Part shown: piece by piece, positions 7,925 to 16,380 of the stretch
How the letters are laid out: every line of letters starts with the position of its first letter
Numbering within the stretch: the first letter of the stretch is position 1
NCBI RefSeq assembly: GCF_026339935.1
Contig: NZ_JAPEPX010000003.1
Location: forward strand, 1-62,808
Reading direction: 5' to 3'
Length of the DNA: 62,808 nucleotides
Origin: Streptomyces sp. NBC_01551
GTDB taxonomy: Bacteria; Actinomycetota; Actinomycetes; Streptomycetales; Streptomycetaceae
Position numbers and translations under genes: made by a program
The notes under the pieces: generated by a model
What the model saw: the letters and a program-made list of their open reading frames with translations, nothing else
The model's database searches: none
Told to the model about the DNA's origin: nothing

Positions 7925-9094
7925 ATGACAGTCAGCCCCACGGTCGCCCCGTGTCTTCCCGCCCTGTTCCGTGCAGGGCTTGAGCGTCACGCCCGGCGGG
8001 TCCGCGAAGACTGGGACGGCCGCCACCCCCTGCACGGAATGAAACCGCCCCCGGGCGCAGTCATGGTCAACAGCAACGACTACCTCGCTCTGGCCCGCCA
8101 CCCGCGCATCGTCAAAGCCATGGCCGAGACGCTCACCGCGGACGGCAACGACACCCTGATGTCCGGCGTCTTCCTCAGCGGTGACCACCCGCAGCTGCGC
8201 CTGGAAGCGGACCTGGCCAGGCACATGGGTGCGCCGGCCGGAATCTTGTGCCAGTCGGGGTGGGCAGCCAACACCGGCCTTCTTCAAGCCCTGGCCGAGC
8301 CGGGTACGCCGGTGTACATCGACATGCTGGCGCACATGTCGCTGTGGGAAGGCGCCCGGATCTCCGGCGCCGCCCTGCACCGGTTCCGCCACAACGACAC
8401 TGCCCACCTGCGCCGGCGTATCGCCGACCACGGGCCCGGCATCATCCTCGTCGACTCGATCTACAGCACCGACGGAAGCCTCTGCCCCCTCGCCCGGGTG
8501 GCGGACCTCGCAGACGAGTACGCGTGCGTGCTGGTAGTCGATGAATCGCACTCCCTGGGCACCCACGGCGACCTGGGTGAGGGCATGACCGGCGCCGCCG
8601 GGCTCAACGGCCGAGTGCATTTCCAAACGGCTTCCCTCTCCAAGGCCTTCGCCGGCCGCGCCGGATTCATCGCCGTCTGTGAGGAAGCGTTCACCGGCTA
8701 CTTCAAGATGCGCTCCCACCCCGCCGTCTTCAGTTCCACGCTCCTGCCCCATGACATCGCCGGCCTCACCGAAACCCTCGCCGTCGTCCGGGCCGACACT
8801 TGGCGCCGTGCCCGACTGGCCGAGATCGCCACCCGTGTACGGCACGAACTCACCGACGCCGGCGTCGATCTTCACAGCTCCGGCAGTCACATCCTCTCCC
8901 TGGTAGGCGGGGACGAACGCCACACCATGACCCTGCGCGACGGACTCGAACAGGCCGGCGTCTTCGGATCGGTGTTCTGCCCGCCCGCCACCCCACGGAC
9001 CCGGTCCCTGGTCCGCTTCTCCCTCCACGCCGACCTGAGCGACACCCAGGTCGACCACCTCATCAGCTCCAGCCTGGCCTGCTACCGGCCCTGA
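7925..9094 (+). CDS. CqsA-like alpha-oxoamine synthase (PLP-dependent)
   Basis: A 389-aa fold-type I PLP enzyme of the alpha-oxoamine synthase family, which join an amino acid to an acyl thioester with loss of CO2. Blocks seen are NSNDYLALARHP (49-60), LMSGVFLSGDHPQL (78-91), the PLP-stacking region CQSGWAANTG, VYIDMLAHMSLWEG (130-142), GPGIILVDSIYSTDG (170-184), PLP Asp206 in VVDESHSLGTHGD, and Schiff-base Lys240 in ASLSKAFAGRAG. MSGVFLS, the DMLAHMSLWEG block and the STDGSLCPL region look more like Vibrio CqsA (CAI-1 synthase, also about 390 aa) than BioF, KBL or HemA. A signal-like aminoketone product is inferred; the true substrates are unknown. Confidence 0.88.
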   Translation: MTVSPTVAPCLPALFRAGLERHARRVREDWDGRHPLHGMKPPPGAVMVNSNDYLALARHPRIVKAMAETLTADGNDTLMSGVFLSGDHPQLRLEADLARHMGAPAGILCQSGWAANTGLLQALAEPGTPVYIDMLAHMSLWEGARISGAALHRFRHNDTAHLRRRIADHGPGIILVDSIYSTDGSLCPLARVADLADEYACVLVVDESHSLGTHGDLGEGMTGAAGLNGRVHFQTASLSKAFAGRAGFIAVCEEAFTGYFKMRSHPAVFSSTLLPHDIAGLTETLAVVRADTWRRARLAEIATRVRHELTDAGVDLHSSGSHILSLVGGDERHTMTLRDGLEQAGVFGSVFCPPATPRTRSLVRFSLHADLSDTQVDHLISSSLACYRP

Positions 9095-9453
9095 CAAAAC
9101 GCGGAGCCGTATCCCAGCGGCGGGCGTTCTCGCGCCCGGGCATCGGATTTCACCACCCGAGCGCAGCAGTGTGGGATGTCACCCGACGAAGGGCGACGGC
9201 CCGCACACGACGTTGCCTCCGGTCGCCATCACCCCACCACGCCCGGTCGCCGGGCTCCGGCTGTCAGTCCGGCTGGCGGCACGGAGCGTGGATCTGATGG
9301 TGCTGGCGGGCGGTCAGAGTGCCCCCATCTCGGTCCGCCCAACTCTGCCTCACCACCGTTTCAAACCAGCCGCTGACAGGGGCAGGAACGAGGAGCGGTG
9401 GCGGGGTCTGCGTGGGAGAGCCGGCTATCGGCTGAGCCACCGGGTGCTGGGGT
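9095..9453. other. Intergenic stretch, no supported gene
   Basis: About 360 bp between the CqsA-like gene and a cyclase-like fragment. Open frames on both strands exist, but none shows family motifs or a good start. It may be decayed sequence belonging to the truncated gene at 9454-9930. Confidence 0.4.
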
Positions 9454-9930
9454 ATGCCGCTGCGCGCGCCCTGGACTACTCGAGCCGGTCGGTGGGGGGC
9501 GGTGGGGCGCCATCGGCGGAGCTGTCGCTCGCTGCTGCGGGAGCACTTCGGGATGGACCCGGGCTTCGACTTGGCGTGTGAGGCGTTCTCGGCGATGGTG
9601 ACGCTCATGCTGCTGCCCCCGGGCAAAGATGGCACGGGCAGGGAGCTGGCGGCGCGGCTGGCCTGCCAGACCGGGGCAGGCCGATGGCGGCAGCGGTACC
9701 GGATCTTCCCTCGCGGCAACGGCTTTCCCGCGGAGACCGACTGCACCGGCATTGCGGCCGGGGCCCTGCACGGGCACGGGCTGCTCCCGGCCCCAGACCT
9801 CGAGGCCTGCGTGCGTGACCTGCTGCGGGGCGCCGCACCGGCCGGTATGGTCCCCGGCCCGTACCGTCGCGGTGACGACACCGCCCTCCGCCAGAGACAG
9901 CCCAGATCAGCGTCTGACAACGTCAAGTGA
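9454..9930 (+). pseudogene. Probable fragment of a cyclase/prenyltransferase-repeat-like protein
   Basis: The frame reads LLREHFGMDPGFDLACEAF, SAMVTLMLLPPG, RYRIFPRGNGFPAETDC, TGIAAGALHGHGLL and then a short unrelated tail to TGA at 9930. The FP.ETDCT..A pattern with an alternating hydrophobic helical repeat resembles Streptomyces proteins with terpene-cyclase-like alpha/alpha barrels. The block is too short (about 110 conserved-looking residues) to be complete. It lies between the CqsA-like gene and the terpene genes, so it may be a decayed member of the same cluster. Assignment from memory of the pattern only. Confidence 0.4.
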
Positions 9931-10069
9931 GACGACTAGGCATCGGCATCTCACCCGACTTTGCATCTCCGCAGGTCAGGTCGCCGCTGGGCGGCAAGAT
10001 CGAATGAGACGGGACAGGCAGTCGCCCGTCGTCGCGGTGACCTTGGCGGATGAAGATCGTTGGCGTGTC

Positions 10070-10546
10070 ATGAGCATCAAGCGTGTACTCACTGTCCTGG
10101 CTTCGGGTGCTGTCGCACTCGCCGGCACCCTGGCCTCCCCCGCTAACCCGGCCGTTGCAGCCAGCTGCCGCCCCGTCACGGGGCACATCGTCTTCGACTG
10201 CGGCAGCCCGACGGACGTTTTCCGGATTCGCACGGTCAGCATCAACCCCGATACGCCGAGGAAGGGACACAAAGCCACGCTTACTGCGCAGGGCGATCTC
10301 CGCGAAGACATCCCAGCCGGAACCAACATGCACGTCACAGCCAGGCTGGGCATCCTCACCGTCGTGGACAAGGACTACGACTTCCTTTCCAACGTCACGA
10401 TCGACCAGCAGGACAAGCAAGCCACCATCACCAAGGAAACGAGCATCCCCGGGACTCTTCCCAGCGGCAACTACCTCGTCGACGTAGTCATCACCACCCC
10501 CGCCCGCAAGCAGGTGGCCCGTCTGCAAATCAAACTCAAGCTCTAG
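10070..10546 (+). CDS. Secreted ML-domain-like protein
   Basis: A 158-aa protein with a clear Sec signal peptide: MSIKR, a hydrophobic core (VLTVLASGAVALAGTLA) and cleavage near PAVAA-SCRP. The mature part has two early cysteines (SCRP and FDCGS) and a beta-rich pattern (FRIRTVSINPDTPRKGHKAT, LREDIPAGTN, TITKETSIPGTLPSGNYLVD, ARLQIKLKL). This resembles ML/MD-2-related lipid-recognition and phosphatidylglycerol-transfer domains, which bind lipids. The start ATG 10070 is chosen because the signal peptide begins there; the longer open frame is not secretory. A lipid-carrier role beside terpenoid genes is possible but unproven. Confidence 0.7.
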   Translation: MSIKRVLTVLASGAVALAGTLASPANPAVAASCRPVTGHIVFDCGSPTDVFRIRTVSINPDTPRKGHKATLTAQGDLREDIPAGTNMHVTARLGILTVVDKDYDFLSNVTIDQQDKQATITKETSIPGTLPSGNYLVDVVITTPARKQVARLQIKLKL

Positions 10547-10587
10547 CGATCTCCCGCGGGTTGCGCCCGTCGTTTCGGACTCTGCCC

Positions 10588-11718
10588 TTACGACGGTCGG
10601 CCGGGGGCGAGCGCGTCGCCCCGTGTCCGGTGCGGGGGCGTGCTCATGGGCAGGTAGAGGGTTTTGTCGGGGGTGAGGATGACGATGGCATCGGTCAGGC
10701 CGTTCCAGGTGTGGCCGCGGCCGTTGTAGCGGGGGGTGAGGTAGGACCATTCGAGGTTTCCGGCGATCATCGCCTCCAGCGCGTCCAGGTAGGCGCGCAG
10801 GCCGCTGTCCCGGCCTGCCACGCCAGCTCGCAGCATGGCCGTGAGCCCATCGAATTCGATTTCGACTCGGTGGACGGTCGCGGCGATGCGGTCCACGGCT
10901 GCCTGGAGGTCGCCGCCGTTCTCGGCGAGCGCGAGCTGGATCTCGTTCATGGTGTCGCCGCTGTAGAGCTCCTTGCGGTAGGAGAAGACGTCATTGACGC
11001 CGATCCAGTGGCGTGCCACCAGCATGTTGAGGCGCCTCAGTTCGGGCAGCTTCTCCAGGCGGTCGCTCAGGTCGATGCCGAGGCCGAATTCGAGGAGGGG
11101 GAAGCAGCATTCCCCGATCGAGCTGTTGCGATACTTCTCGTAGGTGGGCAGGTCCAGTGATGCGAGGTCCCGCGTGAGGTCACGTTCGGCGTGGCAGGCC
11201 TCCAAGAACTCATGCAGGGTTCGCGCGTAGCGCTGCCACACCCGGTGGGGTGCGAGGGGAAAGGTCTGGTCCCGCAGCTGCTCGAAGGCCCGGGTGAAGG
11301 CGGTCTCCACGACGGGCGGTCTGCCGTCGAGGACGGCAGGCAGCTCGAGGATGCCCAGCTGCCGGATCCGGGACGGCGGTGCCTGGGCGAAGACGTCGTC
11401 GATGCTGAACAGGACGTCGATCCAGGCGCAGACCAGGTCGATGCGGTCCTCGCGTGCGTCGGCATAGGTGAGCAGGTTCCACAGGCTGGTGCGGTGTTCC
11501 AAGAACGTCTCCAGCTCCTCCTGGCTGTCGTAGGCGTCGCGCAGGAGCGCGGCGAGGCGGGCTGCGCAGCGCTGTTCCAATGCAGCGAGTCCGGGGCGGC
11601 GCCGGGCGGGCGTGAACCGGGGGAAGAGCGGCATCCGAAACCGGGGGTGTCCTTCAGGCGACCTGACTATGCCGCCTGCGGGGGCGGCGCCTTCTGCAGG
11701 GACTGAGGTTCTCTTCAC
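10588..11718 (-). CDS. Class I terpene synthase (bacterial sesquiterpene-cyclase type)
   Basis: A 376-aa terpene synthase expected to ionise a linear prenyl diphosphate with Mg2+ and cyclise it. The Mg-binding NSE triad is canonical (NDVFSYRKELYSG), and the C-terminal RY pair is present (LTPRYNGRG). The Asp-rich motif is odd: LFSIDDVFAQAPPSR has the DD pair but lacks the usual acidic residue two or three positions later. A Pro/Arg-rich N-terminal extension precedes PLFPRFTPARR. The GTG start at 11718 overlaps the P450 stop (GTGA), so the two are coupled. The product is unknown; sesquiterpene by length and by the CYP170-like partner. Confidence 0.9.
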   Translation of the reverse strand: MKRTSVPAEGAAPAGGIVRSPEGHPRFRMPLFPRFTPARRRPGLAALEQRCAARLAALLRDAYDSQEELETFLEHRTSLWNLLTYADAREDRIDLVCAWIDVLFSIDDVFAQAPPSRIRQLGILELPAVLDGRPPVVETAFTRAFEQLRDQTFPLAPHRVWQRYARTLHEFLEACHAERDLTRDLASLDLPTYEKYRNSSIGECCFPLLEFGLGIDLSDRLEKLPELRRLNMLVARHWIGVNDVFSYRKELYSGDTMNEIQLALAENGGDLQAAVDRIAATVHRVEIEFDGLTAMLRAGVAGRDSGLRAYLDALEAMIAGNLEWSYLTPRYNGRGHTWNGLTDAIVILTPDKTLYLPMSTPPHRTRGDALAPGRPS

Positions 11719-13079
11719 GGCCGGCCTCCGCCGGTCCGGCTCCCGTCGGCCGCAGCCGTGCGGCGGGTCGCGATCAGAGGGCCGGCCTTGGGGGTGAGAA
11801 GGAAACGCGGCAGCGGCCGCAAGGGGGTGGCACCGGTCTTGCGCAGCTGCCAGCGGCTGCTGATCGTGGCGAGGGCGAGGACGGTCTCCGTGATGCCATA
11901 GTGCTCGCCCAGGCACTTGCGGCGCCCGCCGCCGAAGGCCGTGAACGCCTGGCGCTGGGCGGGGGTGACGCGGTCGGGCAGCCACCGGTCCGGGTCCAGG
12001 CGCTCCGGGTCGGGGAAGACGGCGGGGTCGCGTTGCAGGGCGTAGGGGGAGACGATCACCTCCGCGCCCGCGGGAACGGTGAAGTCGGCGAGCACGGTCT
12101 CCTGCAGGGTGATGCGGCTGAGCATCCAGGTCGGGGGCCACAGCCGCAGCACCTCGATGAGGACCTGCCGGGTGTAGGGCAGGCGCTCGATGTCGGCGAG
12201 GGTGGGAGTGTTTCCGGCGAGCTCGCGGTCCAGCTCGGCCCACAGCCGGCTCTCCACGTCCGGGTGGTCGGCCAGGGCGTGGAGGGTCCAGGCGAGCAGG
12301 GATGCGGTGGTCTCTATGCCCGCGGCCAGCACCGACAGGATCTGATCACGCACCTGAGTGTCGTCGAGCGGGCGGCCGTCGTCGGCGGCGGCGGCCATCA
12401 CCAGGGACAGCAAGTCATGCCCTGGTGCCCCGCCGGCCCGGTACTGTGCGATCACCTCACGAGCGGCCCGCTCCAGACGGGCCTGTGCCTGACGGAAACG
12501 GCGGTTGGCCGGCAGCGGAAGACGGTGGAGCAGCGGCCAGGGAACCAGCATCTGGCGGAACATGCCCTCCAGCAGCACCGGCAGGGCCGCGGCCATGGTG
12601 TCCGCTGCCTTACGGCCCGCCGGGGCTGCGATCAGGGTGCGCGCCACCACCTGGGCCGCCAGTGCGTACATCCGGGGCTTCACATCGATCCGCTCCCCCT
12701 CCCGCCACCCGTCGATCGCCTGCGCGATGCAGTGGCTCATCACCGGGGCATACCGGGCCACCTGGTCCCGGTGGAACGCAGGCCGCATCACCGGCTGCTG
12801 ACGCTGGTGATCGGCGTTGCTGCAGGTGATCACACCATTGCCGACCAGGACCCGCGCCGAGTCCATGAACAGGCCGCCCTTGTCGAACACCGACGACACC
12901 AGCACCTGGTGCGCCGCCTCCACCGTGTTGACCACATACACCGAACGTCTGGCGAGCTGCATCCTCACCACCGCCGGCCCTCCCCGCAGAGAACTGAGAA
13001 AAGCGAGGGGATCACCCACCAGCCTGACCACGTGACCCCACCACGACACACCACCCCCGACCCGCTGAACCCCCACCAC
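11715..13079 (-). CDS. Cytochrome P450, CYP170-like terpene oxidase
   Basis: A P450 monooxygenase of about 454 aa. Motifs are I-helix AGIETTASLL (oxygen activation), the ExxR motif in EVLRLWPP, PDRWLPD, and the heme-thiolate loop FGGGRRKCLGEHYG with the axial Cys. The N-terminal DPLAFLSSLRG and the PLPANRRF block resemble CYP170A1, which oxidises epi-isozizaene to albaflavenone in S. coelicolor. I prefer the GTG start at 13079, preceded by GGAGGGAGGGG; an alternative ATG at 13172 adds 31 unconserved residues. The stop overlaps the GTG of the downstream terpene synthase, so it probably oxidises that enzyme's product. Confidence 0.9.
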   Translation of the reverse strand: MVGVQRVGGGVSWWGHVVRLVGDPLAFLSSLRGGPAVVRMQLARRSVYVVNTVEAAHQVLVSSVFDKGGLFMDSARVLVGNGVITCSNADHQRQQPVMRPAFHRDQVARYAPVMSHCIAQAIDGWREGERIDVKPRMYALAAQVVARTLIAAPAGRKAADTMAAALPVLLEGMFRQMLVPWPLLHRLPLPANRRFRQAQARLERAAREVIAQYRAGGAPGHDLLSLVMAAAADDGRPLDDTQVRDQILSVLAAGIETTASLLAWTLHALADHPDVESRLWAELDRELAGNTPTLADIERLPYTRQVLIEVLRLWPPTWMLSRITLQETVLADFTVPAGAEVIVSPYALQRDPAVFPDPERLDPDRWLPDRVTPAQRQAFTAFGGGRRKCLGEHYGITETVLALATISSRWQLRKTGATPLRPLPRFLLTPKAGPLIATRRTAAADGSRTGGGRP

Positions 13080-13549
13080 GCCCCCTCCCTCCGATGCCTG
13101 TCCGGCAGCACACCGACCGACAACCACCCGCCCACCCCGCGCGAGACGCAGAATCGTTTTCTCTTCCCTCACGGGCCCCAGCCGTATCGCCAGCCGCCTC
13201 CTGTGAGGATGTGCCCACCAGCCATCCGCTCATCCGGGTACGCGGGGGCGCACGACAGCACACGCGCGGCGCACGTTCGCCCCACACCCACATCGGCGCG
13301 AGCACCGAGCCAGGCGTCCCTTGCGCGAGGTCAGCTCCTCGGGAGTGCCAGTCGCTACGCCTCGTCAAGCAGGGCTGCCCCCAAGTCGAACCTTGATCGT
13401 GCGCCACCCAACTTTGAGCGGCACACGTCACTGTCACGCTGCACGCGGAGCCCATGGCTCCAACGGCCACTGGGGAATCAGCCATGGGCCCAGATCGTGA
13501 TCGCGGGGCGGGACCGCGCGGTCGGCCCTGCACGCTCCCACCCCGTGTC
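13080..13549. other. Intergenic region upstream of the P450
   Basis: About 470 bp between the P450 start (minus) and the stop of a minus-strand glycine-rich gene. It should hold the promoter of the P450/terpene synthase pair. No credible coding frame, RNA or repeat was recognised. Confidence 0.4.
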
Positions 13550-14812
13550 TCACTCGGTCGTGGTCCAGGTGACGATGACAGCTCCGTTGTGGCCGGCCGT
13601 ACCGGAGCCTCCGGACTGGCTGCGGTGGCCGTAGCCGCCCTCGTCGCCGGGCATGCAGCTCAGGCCGCCGCCGAAGCTCGGCTTGTAGCAGCCGCCGTGG
13701 CCGCCGTAGGCGCCCGAGCCACCCGCGCCGCCCGCCCCGCCGTCCCCGCCGGCACCGTAGGACTTGCCGCCGAAGATGACGGCGGCGCCGCCCTTGCCTG
13801 GCTGCCCACCTGTCCCGGGGCGGCCGCCGTCGCCGCCGCTCACTGTGCCGTTCTGAATGCCTTTACCGCTCTTGCCGGCACTTCCCGCGCTGCCGGCCGT
13901 GCCAGCGGTGCCGTTGGTGCCCGTGCCGCCCGGGGTCGCCGTGTGGGGCAGCTCGAAGAAGCCCTGCTTGCAGGTGCCGCCGGAGCCGGTCTTCCCGCCG
14001 TCGCCCTGGGCACCCGGTTCGCTCGCGCCGGCTCCTCCCGTACCTGGGGCACCCCCGCCGAACGTTCCGTCGTAGCCTCCACCGCCGCCGGAACCTGCGC
14101 CGCCGGCCTGCCCCGCTGCACCGCCGCCTCCACCGGCGGCACTGGCATACGTCTGGTCGAAGGGATCGACGGGCCCAAGGCGGACCCCAAGGACGGTCGT
14201 GTCGCCCTTGGAGGCGCTGCCGCTGCGACCGGCGTGGCCGGTCCATCCCCTTGCGCCGTCGGAGCCCCCGAAGGTAGTGCCGCCCCCACCTCCCGGATCG
14301 GTGTCGCCCCTGCCCGATCCACCCGAGCCCCCGGGGCCGCCTTCACCGACCTTGATCATCAGCCCGTCGGCCACCCAGAAGGTACAGGTGACGAACTGTC
14401 CGGCACCGCCGCCTCCTCCTGCGCCGCCACCTGCCCCACCCCCACCACCGCCACCACCGCCACCGGCGTTCGCGGCCAGGCCCCCGCCAGAGCCGCCACC
14501 ACCACCGGTGCCGCCGGTGGCGCCCCCGCCACCACCACCCGCGCCCCAGAGCCAGACCGTGACCTCCCCCGATCCGCGCCACGACCATTCGCCAGGCTTG
14601 TCGAACACCTTCTCGTGCACCTTCTCGTGTACGACCTCGGCCGCGTGGGCCGGGCCGGCCACGCCAAGCGGCACCAGTGAGCCGGTGACGGCCATGGCCA
14701 CGGCGACGGCCCGAGCCGTCCGGCACCCGGGACGTTCAGCGTTGAAACCGGCCGAGGTGAACGGCTTCACGGCCGCGGCCAGCACAGTGGCCGGCATGGA
14801 AAGGATCTTCAT
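13550..14812 (-). CDS. Secreted glycine-rich protein
   Basis: A 420-aa protein. An N-terminal hydrophobic segment (VAVAMAVTGSLVPLGVAGPAHA, broken at about residue 56 by an AHA-A signal-peptidase site) precedes VVHEKVHEKVFDKPGEWSW. The rest is dominated by Gly-Gly-X runs, reminiscent of mycobacterial PGRS or silk-like proteins. It is punctuated by less repetitive islands: VTCTFWVADGLMIKVGEGG, CKQGFFELPHT and AAVIFGGKSYGAGG. Cysteines recur (TCTF, TCKQ, GGCYKP, LSCMPGDE), so disulfides are likely. It ends VIVTWTTTE with no sortase signal. Function unknown; an exported structural or surface protein is inferred. Confidence 0.85.
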   Translation of the reverse strand: MKILSMPATVLAAAVKPFTSAGFNAERPGCRTARAVAVAMAVTGSLVPLGVAGPAHAAEVVHEKVHEKVFDKPGEWSWRGSGEVTVWLWGAGGGGGGATGGTGGGGGSGGGLAANAGGGGGGGGGGAGGGAGGGGGAGQFVTCTFWVADGLMIKVGEGGPGGSGGSGRGDTDPGGGGGTTFGGSDGARGWTGHAGRSGSASKGDTTVLGVRLGPVDPFDQTYASAAGGGGGAAGQAGGAGSGGGGGYDGTFGGGAPGTGGAGASEPGAQGDGGKTGSGGTCKQGFFELPHTATPGGTGTNGTAGTAGSAGSAGKSGKGIQNGTVSGGDGGRPGTGGQPGKGGAAVIFGGKSYGAGGDGGAGGAGGSGAYGGHGGCYKPSFGGGLSCMPGDEGGYGHRSQSGGSGTAGHNGAVIVTWTTTE

Positions 14813-14818
14813 GCCGGA

Positions 14819-15402
14819 CTAACGGCCTGCGCAGGAACCAGGGCACGCCGTCGCGAAGGTCAGTTCACCGTCCCGGCAGACGGCCTTGCGGTCCTGCCAC
14901 TGCGTCCGATTGCTTCCCCTCCGGCCGACGCCCAGGCGCACCGCGGCCTGGTCCGGGCCGAGGGGGACGTGCCGGTCGAGCAGGGCCAGCAGGTCCCGGC
15001 GGCGGCCCAGGGCGGCCACCTGGTCCGGATGGACGTCGGGGAACTGCACCTCCCCGCCGAGCGGACCAGGAGACCGGCCTTCACGAGGTGGCCGACCGCC
15101 GCAGCGGTCACCCTCGGCCGGAGAATCGGCAACGGCTCCCCGAGGGCCTGCGTCAGCCGGTCCGCCGCCACCCCGGCACCGATCGGGCCCCGCAGCGCCG
15201 CGCGTACCTGCTCCGGGTCGGCGGCCTCCACCACCGCCCGCGACCACAACCCCGGACCGGCATCCGCCAGCGGGACCAGACCCGAACCCGCCGCCCACCG
15301 CCCCGCCACCGGCACCGGCACCGGCACCCGCAGCCGGCCCGCCGCCTGGTTCTCGTCGTACTGCTCCCGCACCGAACGCGCCACGAACCGCACTCCGATC
15401 AC
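14819..15402 (-). pseudogene. Hypothetical protein with apparent frameshift
   Basis: The first frame from GTG 15402 reads VIGVRFVARSVREQYDENQ, AADRLTQALGEPLPILRPR and VTAAAVGHLVKAGLLVRSAG. The neighbouring frame continues at the same point with EVQFPDVHPDQVAALGRRRD, LLALLDRHVPLGPDQAAVRL and a Cys-containing tail to 14819. Joining needs one extra base in the GGGG run near 15054, so this is a frameshifted gene or a sequencing error. The mid-section (VTAAAVGHLVKAGLL) has winged-helix character. No family recognised. Confidence 0.6.
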
Positions 15403-15510
15403 CCATCGGCGGCCCGACCACCGGGTCGCGCCGGAAACATGCCGAAAAATCCCGTTTGCTGCCAATAGCCATGATTCTTGGGCGAGTTGTGAGCACACCG
15501 CATAAGCCGC

Positions 15511-15657
15511 CTACGCGTACGCGAGGGAAAAATTCACCCCTGCGGAGGACTGCGAACCGGTGCCACGCAGACAGAAAGCGGTGGCCGCCGCGACCACCGC
15601 CACTCCCCCGACTGCCGGCACGGGTCGGAGCGAGCACCGCGTCAACTGACGGCCCAT
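15511..15657 (-). CDS. Small putative membrane or secreted peptide
   Basis: A 48-aa frame: MGRQLTRCSLRPVPAVGG, then VAVVAAATAFCLRGTGS and a polar tail. Positive residues before a hydrophobic stretch suggest a short signal anchor. ATG 15657 is chosen because upstream residues of the longer frame are unlike a protein. Weak evidence; it may be spurious. Confidence 0.35.
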   Translation of the reverse strand: MGRQLTRCSLRPVPAVGGVAVVAAATAFCLRGTGSQSSAGVNFSLAYA

Positions 15658-15827
15658 GGAGGACCCCCCGTCCTGGTGAAAACCCGCGCGGCGGGGCCGG
15701 GCACGCGGCGGCGCGGGCCGCTGGTGGCAGCGGCCCGCGCTGGGTCCGTCATCTGCTGCGCCGCAGATCTTGTGCCGGAGGGCGGGGGCGCTGTGTGCGG
15801 CGCCCCCGTCGGGGTGTGGCAGGGCCG

Positions 15828-16142
15828 TCAACGCCGGCGGAGGTAGACCTCGATCAGGACGGCGACCAGCGGGGCGGCCACGGTCGCGGCGGCGATGACC
15901 GGGTTCGCCAGCCTCGGGTGAACGGCGACCACGTACACGGTGGCGCCCAGAATCCCGGCGACGACGAAAGCCGCCAGGAGCATGAGCACGGCCGGATCGG
16001 CGCCCGGGTTCCCCGCAGGCGGCCGCTGGGCTCGAGTCTCGGGCTGGGGCTGGGGCTGGGGCTGCGGCTGGGGCTGGGCCGGGGGCTGCGGCTGCGGCTG
16101 CGGCTGCGGCTGCGGCTGCGGCTGCGGGGCATCGAAGGACAT
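15828..16142 (-). CDS. Small membrane protein with Pro-Gln repeats
   Basis: A 104-aa protein. The N-terminal third is a PQ dipeptide array (about 13 repeats, residues 6-34), from a 6-bp DNA repeat GGCTGC/GGGGCTG at 16043-16127. Two hydrophobic spans follow: VLMLLAAFVVAGILGATVYV and VIAAATVAAPLVAVLIEVYL, with an Arg-rich C-terminus. RBS GGGAGGGAA lies before ATG 16142. The dipeptide tract should be prone to slippage-driven length change. Function unknown. Confidence 0.75.
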   Translation of the reverse strand: MSFDAPQPQPQPQPQPQPQPPAQPQPQPQPQPQPETRAQRPPAGNPGADPAVLMLLAAFVVAGILGATVYVVAVHPRLANPVIAAATVAAPLVAVLIEVYLRRR

Positions 16143-16380
16143 CGGAGTTCCCTCCCGTCAGGGCCCGCGGGCGGTCCGCGGGCTACGGCGCGCAGCTGGT
16201 TCGGCGCGCCGGTTTTCAGCCTCGGGGAGCCGGTGATCTTGCGGGAGAGGGAACGGATGTTACCCGGTAATTGTCAATGCTCCGGACGTCGTTGGGCGGT
16301 GTTCCGGGGGGTGTCAACGCCTGCGTGAGAATCGGAAACGGCGCTGGTGGGGCGCGTTTTCCGGATGAGGGGGCGAGGCG

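Noticed and set aside
7838..9097. 419-aa open frame antisense to the CqsA-like gene
   Set aside because: Mirror of a well-supported gene; no motifs, typical shadow frame in high-GC DNA.
11901..13634. 577-aa plus-strand frame opposite the P450
   Set aside because: Antisense to clear P450 motifs; composition rich in Arg, Pro and His without domains.
13454..14680. 408-aa plus-strand Ala/Gly-rich frame
   Set aside because: Antisense of the secreted glycine-rich protein, which has a signal peptide and cysteines.
16043..16135. Possible CRISPR or iteron array
   Set aside because: Simple hexamer repeat inside a coding region encoding PQ; no spacers or replication gene.
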